Shown: positions 13,701 through 25,500 of the stretch, one piece after another
Numbering within the stretch: position 1 is the first letter of the stretch
Layout of the letters: every line of letters begins with the position of its first letter
Translations under genes and position numbers: made by a program
Source: Styela clava
Lineage: Eukaryota; Chordata; Ascidiacea; Stolidobranchia; Styelidae
Length of the DNA: 64,000 nucleotides
Direction of reading: 5' to 3'
Assembly (NCBI RefSeq): GCF_964204865.1
Contig: NC_135255.1
Span: forward strand, 5,857,135-5,921,134
The notes under the pieces: generated by a model
What the model saw: the letters and a program-made list of their open reading frames with translations, nothing else
What the model was told of the DNA's origin: nothing
Databases searched by the model: none

Positions 13701-16700
13701 ATTTTATCGATTAACCTCTTATGAGTAATATCCATATAATTGACATTCATCTTTGTTTGAGGGTTCGTAAAGCAAACTTAAATATTCCCTGCGCCTTTTT
13801 GTGCAAACACCATGAATAATGGGTAATGAGTCTTCAACAATGTCTTTGTTCTATCTAATGATTTTTTGCAAGACTTAGCGCAGTCGATTCATGGAATCGA
13901 TCATTCTGTATTCTCTGTTTTAACAATAGTAATATTTACTTAATAACGAAGATTACCGTTACCGTTTAAAGAATATTTATAATATTTAAACCGTAATAGT
14001 TTTACAGTACCATTTATGATAATTTGAATTAGGATAACTTTTGCCTGTCATAATGATTGATACTAATTCTAATACTTTCTATTTCGATATCGGTATTATT
14101 CAGAAAGTACGATTTCAATACTCTTTGCTTTGTGGAAAACATACGCAAACTGAAACCAAATAAGTACACTGGCTCTATGGTTATTACCATTTCCAAACTC
14201 GCAGATTTCAATGGCTTAGCAAAAAAAATTCGAGTGGTATAGTGTGCAAATCTATCACCGGTATAAACCCCTACGTATCGACCATAACCTATACCCTATT
14301 ATCAGTATCACGAGGGATGCTGTAAATATTGTATATCACGTTCAGAGTAGTAGGCTACATCTGCTCACGAAATCCAGGAAATACTTTGTTATTTCGGTCT
14401 AACCAATGTGCATTGCGTGGTGTATCTTGGCTAGGATACTCCCAATCGAGATAGTTCGTACATGTCCAGAGCTTTGTTAATATTCAGAAACTGTAAAGTA
14501 ACCGTAAATTATTCAAGTACCAAAATTACGCTTCGCGGTTACACTTTTATCAACGTAAAATGTTTTTGCTTTTCTTCATCACGAACAAATGACATTTATT
14601 TACTTGTCAAATGGTTTAAACAGAAATAAAACAAGATGTTTGATAGTGACATGTTTAAACACCACTAAAGCTTAAGACTCGAATGTTTTCAATGGGGCGG
14701 GTAAATATATCAATTTACTAGGGTAGTGTTGTGGAAAACAGTGTCAGAAAACAGACACCGGATAATATATCACCTTATTGTTATTCTATTGTTTACATCT
14801 AAATAGTGATTGGATGCTATCTGAAAAGAGTCGCAGCGTACGATAAAAAGAATTGCAAAGTTATGTTTGGCCGAATAAAAGCGTTTGATGAATCGTCCTT
14901 TTAAGTGACGACTCATCAATGGCCAATTTTACACGTCTAGTTTTCATATACGTCATTGATTTAATAAAGAAATACCAATCTATTGTTTGATATAACTATT
15001 TGAACAACTCCATATATTAATGTCGAGATTGTAATTTTGATCATGTTTTCATGTTAGGGCTATAGGAATAAATTGAGCGAAAAAAACTATTGATAATTTT
15101 TTTACCAGAATGAGTCTACTATTTACGTCAGGGAAATATATGAACAGATTTAGTGCCGTTGCGCAATTCATCATTTTGCCACGAATTCCGTATATGTCAT
15201 ACTCTAACGCTAACCGCATTTCTTGAAATTTTATATTGATTTCTTCTAAAAAATGCAATCGGATGTCAATTATTTTAGAGCTTTATTACTTTTGTTTTAA
15301 AGTTTTATATTTTTAAAATTGAATAATCCGCCCATTGACAAGTATTACTGACGTGCCAATATGTAAAAGAGTATTTCAGCAATGTATGTTAGCAATACTG
15401 CTCGTAATAGCAATGACGATGACACAAAATTGACGTACCGATAGTAGTGCTATAGTCGAATGCTGTGGTGCCAAGTCCAGAATCTGATATCCTTGTGTCG
15501 ATGTTTTCTTGATCTGATTTCCCTCCTGGATATCTCCTTCTTGATCTTTGGTGTTTCTCATTTCTTCTTTGCCACGCCGCTACTTCATTTGCTGTTGAAC
15601 TACTGGTCTCAGTTGCAGATGTATCATACATGGCAGTAGCTGACCATGTTCTACCTGTACACACAAAATTAATATTAATTGACTATTTTGATTGATTACG
15701 CTAATTGATTGATTGATTGGATAATATCAAATTTTTCAAATCAGGCTAAAGATCTGGCCATTCATATGTATCGGGTTCAATGCTGTTTTAGAATTATAGC
15801 CTATGTCTTTGCGTGATGAGAGGTTTAAATTTTGTAGAGGATAGCTGAGCTTGGAAGAATGCAGGCAGAATGCAGACGGCAGAATGCATCAAAAATGCTT
15901 AATTGGTAAGTTATACTTATATTTAACCGGGAATGTTTGTGGAACAGGATGCCCTTATATGTCACATGATGATTAACGCAGGCACTTAGCACGGCCGAGC
16001 ATAAAGGACACAATTCAACTGTAACCTATGGCCAGTTAGCTTGACAATTTATCCATATTTACTGGATCCCTCGCTTGACCGATATTACCCCTATTCTGGC
16101 AAAAAGTTGAGTTTACCTCCTAAATCCGGCGGTAAACTCAGCGCCCTGCTGTTTGGTCTTGATCTATCCATCGCATTTAATCCATATGATACTTTCTTGA
16201 TACTTTGACCATCTGTCCACGCAATTGACTGTGTGTCCGGAAGTGGAGACTCAATAGGTGTAAAACTCGTGGCAGTTGTGCCCATGGACAGACGACTGTA
16301 TCCACGAATACGACTACTTCCTCGTCGAAAATCAAGTGGACGTAAAAGAAGTTTGCACAACTTGAACTCCCGATAGAGTCGAGTTCTGAAAAATTGAACG
16401 TAGGAAACAGTTTCATAAATTTTTGAAACACCTCATATTTCAGCTTTCTCTATTATAGTAGGCAATAGTGAATGACCTATTGGTCGGAAGTTGTTCATCA
16501 GAAGGTGGTCATATAATTTAAGGGCATATCGATTTGCACTATTGTCCAGTAATTTGCAGTCAAAGGTTCTTCGTCTGAAAATGCACTTGGATTTCATTTA
16601 TTATGAAATATATTAGCTTGTCATTCATATTCTAGCTTATCTGATTCACTTTCAAATCTATTGATTAAATTCTATTTATATTCTATTCCATTAAATTCTA

Positions 16701-18257
16701 TTATAATAGTTATTATTGGGAAGTTTTACCGCAAAAATATCTCTGTATGAATATGTTCCGGAAATTGAGCCCAGAAACATTCTATCCGAATGGGATTTTA
16801 TACTATTACCACAAGCACTTCCAACACTTGAGTTCCAAAGAAATGAAGATCTGTGTGAATTCCACTTAGGATTAGCAAGCCTTCAAGTTTTAAAAAGTAC
16901 TCACTGTAAGAAAAGTGGCAGTCGATTTTGATGCGCCCATTGCAACACTCTTTCTTTTTCATCATCTCTGACACCGTATGGTGGACCACCAAACAAACCG
17001 TGAACGTTTCCCGTAAGTGATATATCAATCATCTTTGACTTTGTCTTTTGTGAAATTTCGTGACCGAATTCTTCATTTTTATTTACTTCATGAAACGTCC
17101 CGGTCAGTCTATCATATCGTATTCGAAGTGGGAAAGCCTGTATTGAAACGAATTTAGTTTAAGGCTAAGCATGTAACCCAAAAAACGGATGGTCCATATT
17201 TGAATATGTAACAAGTTTTTTTCGTTACTAATTAGCATATTACTGATATGTGCTACGTTTATTAGTAATCTATGTTTTGGTATTTATATAAAAATTGAAT
17301 TTCTGACTAGGTAATTACTGGAAGTATGTCTAGTTTAAATAATATTTTTCTAATCAAAATAAACTAATGTTTTCAGTTACCGTTCAATGATTATCAAGAT
17401 AGGGTAGCGGTGATGTGCATTAAATTGAATAACCCGAAATTTTTAAGCCCACGGCGGTAGCTTCTAGTAGATTATAGTATTTGTGAAACATAGAAATTAA
17501 AAACTTAGAAAAAAATTGTATGTATATATACTATACTACTGTACTATATAAAAATCTCACACTTACCGACAATTCTAAAAATGAGTTAAAATATTCCAGG
17601 AAAAGGTCATCGCACGATAATGACTCCTCCAATCTATCGGGAACAACGGAATCATTTCCTAAAACATGAAAAAGCATAACTAACGTCCACGACGACCTGA
17701 CTATGTTTCAAAACTTGTATGTCAAATATTATACAAATTGTTATACAAGGTTCTGTTTGCTTTAAATGAATTTTAAGATAAGAAATGTGTCAGTTGTTTA
17801 ACTTTGTTGTGGTTAGACGACGCTTGAGGTCGTGACACATAACCCTGACAAGATGAAAATTTATTAATATTTATCTGTAGAAAAGACGAACTTTCGTACG
17901 ATTCGAGTACCGAAGAAAGTTAGTTAGTTAAACGTCCATTCTTTCAGAAGAGATTCAATAACGACGATTCCAACATATAACAATAATACGTTGGACCCAA
18001 TATATGTATTTGCATTTATTGTACAGAGGCATTTACGGCTCAAGTTTGACTAAAACTGTACACGTCATATCTGTTCGTGTATGATGAATATTGGTGTTAA
18101 ATATTCTATTTTATCATATTGATGATAATCGTAATTTGATTTGAATCTTGACGCCAAATTCCCAAACTGACTTCTCACCAAAATATAATAAATTTTACAA
18201 ACAAATTAAACAGGTTATACATTAATTGCTAATAATTATAGAATACATACCTTTCAT
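1716..18257 (-). CDS. RGS22: RGS22-like multi-RGS-domain protein, 25 exons
   Basis: Exons, 5' to 3': 18257-18251, 17658-17567, 17137-16905, 16385-16117, 15654-15439, 12767-12582, 12237-12111, 11879-11648, 11040-10919, 10104-9939, 8786-8635, 7781-7648, 7569-7414, 7116-7002, 6757-6597, 6264-6008, 5580-5335, 5050-4930, 4473-4313, 4276-4097, 3882-3652, 3437-3264, 3053-2861, 2616-2462, 1997-1716. All joins keep phase: 1455 codons plus TAG. The N terminus (CDDLFLEYFNSFLELS, then AFPLRIRYDRLTGTFHEVN and WAHQNRLPLFLQ) follows the RGS22 N-terminal pattern. RGS-type helical segments are seen near residues 455-550 (LLNFLSDTAGIYLILFWLDA), 930-1050 (NKLHMYFRKYVAQCESMEVQ) and 1189-1300 (DLLFYVEVSKFL). Acidic and Ser/Arg-rich linkers lie between them. 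RGS22 is known as a testis-enriched protein binding G12/13-class G-alpha subunits; whether these domains keep GAP activity is not visible. The long introns hold a mariner-like foldback and hAT/MITE fragments. The exon 20 donor (ATG|GTAATC) was chosen because the nearer donor gives a stop. Human RGS22 is somewhat shorter (about 1260 aa). Confidence 0.85.
7844..8347. mobile_element. Mariner-derived foldback (palindromic) element
   Basis: A 504-bp near-perfect palindrome flanked by TA on both sides (7842-7843 and 8348-8349). The ends read CGAGGTGCGGCTAAAA…, the style of mariner inverted termini. Each arm is over 200 bp. On the minus strand from 8114 an ATG opens MTTEQRINIKFC…, which resembles the start of mariner transposases, but only a few codons of that kind remain before the sequence turns back on itself. 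It sits in the intron between RGS22-like exons 11 and 12, so a hairpin in pre-mRNA is possible. Confidence 0.85.
8922..9018. mobile_element. Short copy of the 'CTCC-GAAGTATGTGTACCA' MITE family
   Basis: About 95 bp with ends ACCTCCAGAAGTATGTG and CACATACTTCGGGAGCG. The same terminal words, plus the internal gtgtaccagg…gggtt segment, recur at about 19119, 41845, 43998, 45151 and 51261. This copy lacks the roughly 120-bp centre of the longer copies. Confidence 0.7.
9333..9557. repeat. Tandem duplication, two units of about 113 bp
   Basis: Both units carry tgaataagtatggcgaata, ccttggctaactcccca and ttgagagtcatta in the same order, starting near 9333 and 9445. They differ at scattered bases, so the duplication is not recent. 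It is intronic in the RGS22-like gene. Confidence 0.85.
10553..10865. mobile_element. Degenerate hAT-type nonautonomous element
   Basis: The left end reads gagcaaactacggcccgcgg, typical of hAT-type termini. The right end carries two ggcccg/ggcccc blocks and closes with gtgcccaccctg. I could not find a matching target duplication, so it is probably old. It is intronic in the RGS22-like gene (intron 9). Confidence 0.55.
13280..13650. repeat. Unclassified, probably repetitive GC-richer block
   Basis: This stretch in the 2.7-kb intron 5 of the RGS22-like gene is clearly less AT-rich than its surroundings. It contains the phrase 'acggctggaccaatctggat', which resembles interspersed-repeat sequence rather than host intron. 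No second copy is in the window, so the call rests on composition only. Confidence 0.3.
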
Positions 18258-18281
18258 TTTGTCACGTCAACCTATTAACGA

Positions 18282-18320
18282 TCACTCCAGTTTCGGGCTC
18301 CTGCCAGGTGTCTTCGCCAT
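18282..18320 (-). promoter_or_regulatory. Upstream ORF in the RGS22-like 5' leader
   Basis: A 12-codon ATG…TGA ORF ends 24 nt before the chosen ATG, in the same frame. If transcription starts above 18320 it could limit translation of the main frame. The chosen ATG is only two codons plus one base before the first donor (ATGAAAG|GTATGT). Confidence 0.4.
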
Positions 18321-19118
18321 CACCAGAGACGTCCGGCACTTGAAACAAGATGGATGGTTTTATACAATCTCGATTTGTTTGCTTTAAAGACCAAAGCAAG
18401 TACTTCAAGCGGGTATATAGCACTCTATTGTTCGACGATGCTCATCTTTTTTCATTGTTCACAACATATGTTGCCAAAGACAACGCAATTATTATCAAAA
18501 ATCGATTAGTCTCGTGTGACACCTTGTGGATATCGGAATTCAAGATGGAAAGAGCAAATACAAAGAGGTTCACACGCTCCCTCGCATCTTTGTTGTATGA
18601 ATGTAAAGTGCTTATCAACAGTTGTAAATCAAATTTAGGACTATCTTAACTTGTAACCTTACCACAATGAATTTATTAAATTTCATCCTTGAATAATGTT
18701 ACAGTATCATTCTTTACAACAGTCTTATTCTTTAGTTATTTCTTTTTTATTTTTGGTTCCGGGACAAGCATTATAGAATGTATTGTTTCCAAGGACATTC
18801 ATAGTGAACTTTGCTCAAATTTTTGTCAGTGATGATTTCAATCATAGAAATATCGAAGAAACAGCAATTCGAATTTTGTGTTGAGCATTTCCATGCCACT
18901 CCACTAACGATAAGGTGACTTGGCCCCTTTTCCATTACGTATGTAATCAATGATGTGTTTCCATCTTCCTGAGTACTATTTCCCAGCTATTTCCGTTAAT
19001 GGCATTTATAATTATTGTGAGAAGTTTCTATTTTCGAAAAGAAGGATTTATATTTTGTTATTACAAGTTAAAATTAATTGGGGTCTCAGATTGATGATGC
19101 TTTTTAATGCAATAATCG

Positions 19119-19195
19119 GACCTCCTGAAGTATGCGCACCAAGATGGCGTACAACCTGAACTCAGGTTGTGTACCAGGTTAGGGTTCAGGTTACC
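19119..19195. mobile_element. Truncated copy of the CTCC-type MITE family
   Basis: Has the left end acctcctgaagtatg and the gtgtaccaggttagggtt core, but no right terminus. It belongs with the copy at 8922-9018. Confidence 0.6.
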
Positions 19196-19264
19196 CAATA
19201 ATCTTTTAGAGTAATATATTGTTTGCCTGACGTTAGACAGTAAGATTTCCGGATACATTGTCTG

Positions 19265-20012
19265 CGGTGCCGGATTTATTACCAAGCAAGGTGGGCTGAA
19301 GCCTGGGGGCCTTGACGGGCCTATAGTGTTTTTTCAGTAACTTTTCATTTATCAGTGATTGAGCCGGGAATATGATGTAGAATTTTCTGGTACCATGGCT
19401 ATTTATTACAACCTTGAACTAAAAATTTTGCGCTTCATGCAATTAAAAATAATCATGGCGTCATATTATATACCACACAACCATGAAATACCGTATTTTG
19501 ACGTCGCGAAGGGTTCATCATTGTTGAATAGGGGCTCCACAAATGGCACAGCCTAGGCCCTAGGGCAGGGGTCGGCAACCTACGGCCCGCGGGCCAGATT
19601 CGGCCTGCGACGCTTCACTGAATTATAGTAATAAATTATAGCTGTTTTGTCGATTATATTCTTTACGCAAAAGAATTTACGTGTAGACTAAATTTTATTA
19701 TAACGTAACAAGTATATAATTCACAATTACTCGTTTAATGAGCCTATAATTTAAATATAATTTAGACTAATGACAACAAAACGCAGAAAAGTTGATGCTA
19801 AGTGCAAATGGTTTAATGTCGCAAAAAATATTCGAATGGTCAGTCTTCGCGCGCTGCTTAAAATTTAACTTCTGATCTGTGTGATAAAATGTGATTCATT
19901 TTAAAAATATGTGCGGCCCGTCAATGACTTGCGACTTTTAATTTTGGCCCGCGCGCGACAAAAGGTTGCCGACCCCTGCCCTAGGGTATTTCATCGTCTA
20001 AATCCGACCCTG
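19265..20012. mobile_element. hAT-type element carrying a second hAT insertion
   Basis: The outer element has ends cGGTGCCGGATTTA… and …TAAATCCGACCCTG. It is flanked by an exact 8-bp duplication, attgtctg (19257-19264 and 20013-20020). Without the inner element and its duplication it is about 327 bp, too short for a transposase. The 8-bp target duplication is the hAT-superfamily hallmark. Confidence 0.8.
19566..19978. mobile_element. hAT MITE with exact 8-bp target duplication, nested
   Basis: 413 bp, with termini CAGGGGTCGGCAACC and GGTTGCCGACCCCTG in perfect inverted match. It is flanked by ccctaggg at 19558-19565 and 19979-19986. Subterminal ggcccgcgggcc blocks are typical of nonautonomous hAT elements. 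No coding capacity. It was inserted into the element at 19265-20012. Confidence 0.93.
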
Positions 20013-20858
20013 ATTGTCTGCCAGTAATTATAGTACAGAAATGGTAAAGACAGGCGTCGGATACAACTAACCGCGGTTATTACGTTTTATCATCTTTTAT
20101 TTAAAAAAAAAAGTTTGAGAGATACTGCTGCACAACCCGCGACAAAGACAGCGTCACACCAGCCCGACTATTTCACGTTGATAGACTATGTCAGAATGTG
20201 GAATTTGTGCTCTCAACAAAACTGAGGTGTTGTTCATTGTCCGGTAATGAACGGACCAATTGTTCGCTCCAGACTTTGTATTCTAGCTTGATCGAGTACT
20301 TCTGTGATCGGTTATCGAAATAGTCGCAAATAAACGAGTTAATGGTTAACACATTGTTTGCATCTGCAACATCTTTGCCACTATTCAAACATACGGCTGT
20401 GGCATTACAGAATACACTGAGCTAATATTGTTCAATGGCATTGTAAGTAACACGCGATTTATCACACGAATAGTTTATTATGGTAGAAATCTTTTCCGTG
20501 TAACTAATTTTCAGATGGACAAAAATATTCGAGGATGCGTTTTAGGTTAAGATAGATATATAAAATAAATGATTTGAGATAGCATGAATGGTGGGATCCA
20601 TCTCAAATGATTGTTTGCACAGTTTGTTTTTTCGTAAAAGACACTGCCACCAATTATTCCTTAGATAATATTAGTGGTAGAAATTTAGGGACCTTAAAAA
20701 CAATGAATTTTATTGCTTAGTTTTAGCGTACCTTTGTGATGTATTCGAGGCATTTGCCAAGAAGCGCCAAGTTTTTGAGTTAGTGAGTTTTTTTGTGAGA
20801 AGGCTCATTTTAGAACATGAACTGAATTTTTCTGTGTCGTTGAGAGTATAGTCTAAGT

Positions 20859-22264
20859 CAGCATTTACCAACCTTTTTTGGTCGCGGACTATTTTCTCAC
20901 GGGCGAAAACCCTTGCGGACTCAACGTGCGTTGGTTGCAACCGTACTCTGTGTGAAGAAATAATAAAACCAAACAGAACAGAATTTTAAGGAATTTCAAA
21001 ATCAGAAATTCGCCGCAATTGCGCGTTTGTTAAAAAGAGTCGACTTTTTTAGTGTATAAATGGCCTTTTCTGTCGCACAATATTCAATCCATGACAACGA
21101 CGAGAATTTAAAATGTCTTTCTATTTTTATTCATTTGTGTTCATGGTCACTCGCGGTTGCGTCGACTTATGACAAGATGAAAGCATTGCTTCTTTAAACA
21201 AATACCACGGCAATCTGCGAACATATGCCCGATTACATTTGGTTTTGATACATATTTTTTGCGATCTTGTTATCGCCGTTAGCAACGCCGTTATAAGTTT
21301 CCAGAAAGTACAACTTGATTTAGTATTTATTAAAAATATAATTAAAGTATATATATTAGTAAATCAAAAAAAATTATGCATCCCCCTGCTTTAATTAATA
21401 TTAATTTAATTTGTGATAATTTTAATCTGCGGTTGTCTTGACGAAATAAAAGCAAAACTTCTCAGAAAATATCATGACAATCCGTGGACATAAAAGTGCG
21501 TGGTAAAGTGCCCGATTATATTTTGTTTCGATTCGTATTATTGTGAATTTGACAAATCTGAGATGCTCTCGTACAACACATACTGCAGTACTGTACGTAC
21601 CAATGGGGAGGCAGTAAAGCAAAGAATTCTAAGGGAAAATGCCCTGATACGTATACTACGGTAGCACCCGAAATTTAGCAATTTGCAATGTATAAAAAAG
21701 CGTTTTTAATCGGTCGCGGACCATCATTAAACAAAACTTATGGTGTTCTCCGTTTCATTTGTAGTATTTGTATTTAGTATTGCCGCATTTCAATTTAGAA
21801 AATTTAGGTTGCCACCATTGACACCTACCAGAAAATTCTTTTTTTTTTTCGTTGTTCGAGCTCGCGAGAAATACCACTTAGGTATCTATCCACGCGTGTA
21901 CCGACTCGTGTTTTTGCCGAAATCCGCAAGTGAGTTGTAAAATCCAATCGTTTGATTAAGCGACGCGCAAGTGACCAGTCTCATCACCTGTTACCAAATT
22001 TTCGAATAGTAAATTGCTATTCTAAGAGTTGACTATTTGAATATATTCCCAGTCCTATAGACAGTATCCAGTAATTATTGACTCGATTAATGATATGTGA
22101 ATAAACTTGCATTTCATGTAAATTCAAACGTAAATCGTAACTTGGCTGATGGTTAGGTTTCGCAAAAACGTTTGTGGCCCGCAGTGAATTTCTGGCTCGT
22201 TGCGGACTCATTCAAACGCTCCGCGGACTCATTTGAGACCGCGGACTCGGGTTGGGAAACACTG
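20859..22264. mobile_element. 1.4-kb nonautonomous hAT-type element
   Basis: Flanked by an exact 8-bp duplication gtctaagt (20851-20858 and 22265-22272). The left end is cagcatttaccaacc and the right end ggttgggaaacactg, an imperfect inverted pair. Both ends carry repeated gcggact words (four near the right end). The interior has only short ORFs (66 residues or fewer) and no recognisable transposase. Confidence 0.85.
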
Positions 22265-22522
22265 GTCTAAGTTAACAGAATATTTTTGATATTAAAACCA
22301 TGGTTTGAGTGATGACATCCCTCTTTCCATCTGTTAGGCAACCGTGACTGCTTTAACCGTGACTGCTTTACGGTGAACACTCTTCATTGCCTGGCAAAAT
22401 GAATTTTAAATTTAATAATTTTGTGCACCTCGGAGAGATTATTTATTAATCTTATTTAAAAAATGAGTTAAATTTATTTCCAATTTAAAAAAAATTATTA
22501 AAAAACAGTGGTGTCACGTACA

Positions 22523-25500
22523 ATGGATAAAATGCGGAAATTATTTACTCCTGGACCTCTGGGCATCAGCATGCGTGTGAGACAACAAATGCTTCGAGAC
22601 ATTGGTTCAAGAGAACCTGAATTTATAGAAACGATCAGGTATGAGTGATGTACAGAAATAGCTATAGAAATGAACGCTAAAGATGTACTTTCAAAAATAC
22701 TTTTGTATCAAATTTTGTAGGTTGACATCGTATAGATTGAAAATTCCCTGATTTAACCGTATCACACGGTTATATATATATATATTTTTATTGTTATATA
22801 TCATAAGCACTTCGCAATGAATGTATTTCAATTTCCCTTGCAACAATGGCTCCATTGTATCTGGCTTTTGAACTGTGCTTCAAAAATTACAATACGTCAT
22901 CATTTGAGGACGCCATTTGTCTGTTTAATATTTTAAGAAATCATAGATTTATTAGATTCATACCACCTTTGTTGACTATATATCTATACTAGGATACGTA
23001 ACTGCCAACTTAATTTAAAAATATTTTATAAACGATAAATCATTTTCATGCTTTCAGGTTTGTTCGTAAAAAGCTGTTGGAAATTGCCAATGTGGGAGAC
23101 GAGGTATTTACAGTGGTGCCAATGCAAGGCAGTGGAACATTTGCACTCGAAAGCGCATTCACCACTACCATTCCTCGGAATGACGGAAAGGTTTGAAAAT
23201 TATTTTGACTTTTACAATTTGTAACAGCATAATTTAAAAAAGGATATTTCAGTCCGGTAGACAAATTCTTTGTAATCTGTGTACGTATATATTGATTTAT
23301 CGAATAATTACTGTTCGTGCAAATCTGCCGCTACTCAGTGACCAGTGATAAGTATGTACAAGAAAGCGAACAAGAGAGATTCGCTGATCAATTGATAGAT
23401 CTAGTGGTACTATCACCCACGTCGTAATAAATCGGATAGTCTGAGATAAACAGAATGATTTCAGTTCTACATCTATATCGATGCACATATATGATATGAA
23501 AATATTTTGCATTAGGTTCTTATACTTGACAATGGTTCATACGGAAAACGACTGATGAAAATTTGCCAAACTTCGTCGATTCAAACTGAGATAATGTCAG
23601 TTCCCGAAGCACTAAATTTCAGTATCGAAGACATTACCAAAAGATTGGAATCAGACCAATTTTCCCATCTGGCTATGGTCCACTGTGAGACGAGTACTGG
23701 TGCCATAAACCCCATTGAAGAAATAGGCACTGCAGTGAAGGCAGTCAGTCCAGGTAGGCACCGATATTTTTTCACCTAATGGCACTACTCATTTGCCTCG
23801 ATTACTTTTAGCATAATAATCACGTGTTTAATTCCATATCAAAGTTTAGTTACTGAATTACAGTAGTTTTTCTTTCGCTTTTCAGGTCTTTATGCTTTAG
23901 AATGACCACAACGCTGTAAAATTTTTGCTTCAGATACAATATTCATGGTGGATTCAATGAGCGGTTTTGTGGGAATACCTATGAATCTTGATAACATAGA
24001 TGTGATGGTAACCAGTACTAATAAATGCATGCAAGGAGCACCTGGCTTTGCATATTGTTTTCTGAAAAAAGAGCTACTAAACAGGTAAAATTATTAGACA
24101 CGAAATGAACATTTGGAACATCTTGTTATCATATTGTTGTTGGTCATCTTTTTCTTCTGTTCGTGAGGAAAAAAAAATTATTACTGTTCTTATTACCTAC
24201 TGGTTCAACTGAAATTTTCAGTGGTTAAAGATTGTAGTTTTCGCTAGAAGGCTATTACTTTTATTTATTTGAAAAAATTCTGTGGGCTTCCTGGGATTCG
24301 TTTTTGAGCGATGACGTCATTATTAACGTCAAAATTAAAAATTGCGTACCTTGCGACGGTTCCGCGTTCGTGTTAGTTGCTAGCTGTTGGTCAGGCGAAG
24401 ATGGAAAGACTGCGGTACCCGTAGTCTAATGTGACAGATTGCATTCCGTACTACTTCGTTTAGATTTCGTGTCTATATAATTGAGCATCGATCTCTTGTT
24501 ATTAACTAGTATTACAAGTACTTCGTGTCCTAATCAAGCAAAATTTCTGTACAAATAGTTGGAATAGAGCATTGGAAAAGCCAATGCCAACAAAAAACAA
24601 TTTGCTTTTTCTGGTTACTTTACTAACTAGCCCAAAAATCTTTCAGTGTATAGTTACTATACAAAACAAAACTATGTTGTTTCTTCTAGATGCAAGGGAA
24701 ATTCCAGGAGTCTGTCATTAGATCTCTTCGATCAATATGAAGCACTCGAGAAGACTGGTCAATTCAGATTCACTATTCCTACTCATGTAATGTTGGCGTT
24801 TGCAGAAGCAATAAGAGAACTAGAAGACGAAGGAGGAGTAATTCAGAGAGCAAAACGGTGAGTAATAGAGTAGACAAGATTGAATGAATAGTTTTTTGTT
24901 TGAGTAGGTAGACTAATTTTATTAGAAGTAATATTAAATATTGCGAATCTTGTATACGATTCTTGTGTATTAATCGCCATGCGGATGTTTTTGATTTTGT
25001 TAAAAAACATTGCATTTTCTTAAACCTTTGTATTAATCTTTTAAATTATCTATTGTTGAAGATGAGAATTTTATTTAAAGAGATGTATTATGATATCTTG
25101 GTATCTCAATATGGTGCCCACTGTCTTCACACAAAATTTGTTTGTTTTAACAATTTACGCCGTCACTCGAATTTTGCTCTGATTTATTCTGATGAGATCG
25201 GGACAACTCATGGCGGGCAGAGCATAACCTCTCGTGATTCCTTCGTCCGAGTCCTTTGCGGCGTTACGTTAAACGATTTCTTATTTTCAATATAGATACA
25301 AAGAAAATGCCGAAATTCTGCGACGAGAAATGCAACAGATGGGATTCCTTACACTGTTAGATCACTCAGATCATCAGTTGAGCTACATCATTACTTCTTT
25401 CCACTATCCGAAGCATAAGAACTTCAATTTTGACATTTTCTACAATAAGCTATACGAAAAGGGTAAATCAAAATCTTCAAACGTTCACAATAATACATCG

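Larger units (their letters stand above)
18258..22522. other. Intergenic region between divergent RGS22-like and PhnW genes
   Basis: Both genes are read outward, so the promoters of both should lie here. An unrecognised ORF of 99 codons at 18350-18649 (+) has no supporting feature. Most of 19.1-22.3 kb is transposon sequence, listed separately. I see no tRNA or other RNA gene. Confidence 0.5.

Noticed and set aside
18350-18649. 99-codon plus-strand ORF just upstream of the RGS22-like gene
   Set aside because: No recognised domain, no splice or poly(A) context, and ORFs of this length occur by chance in this window.
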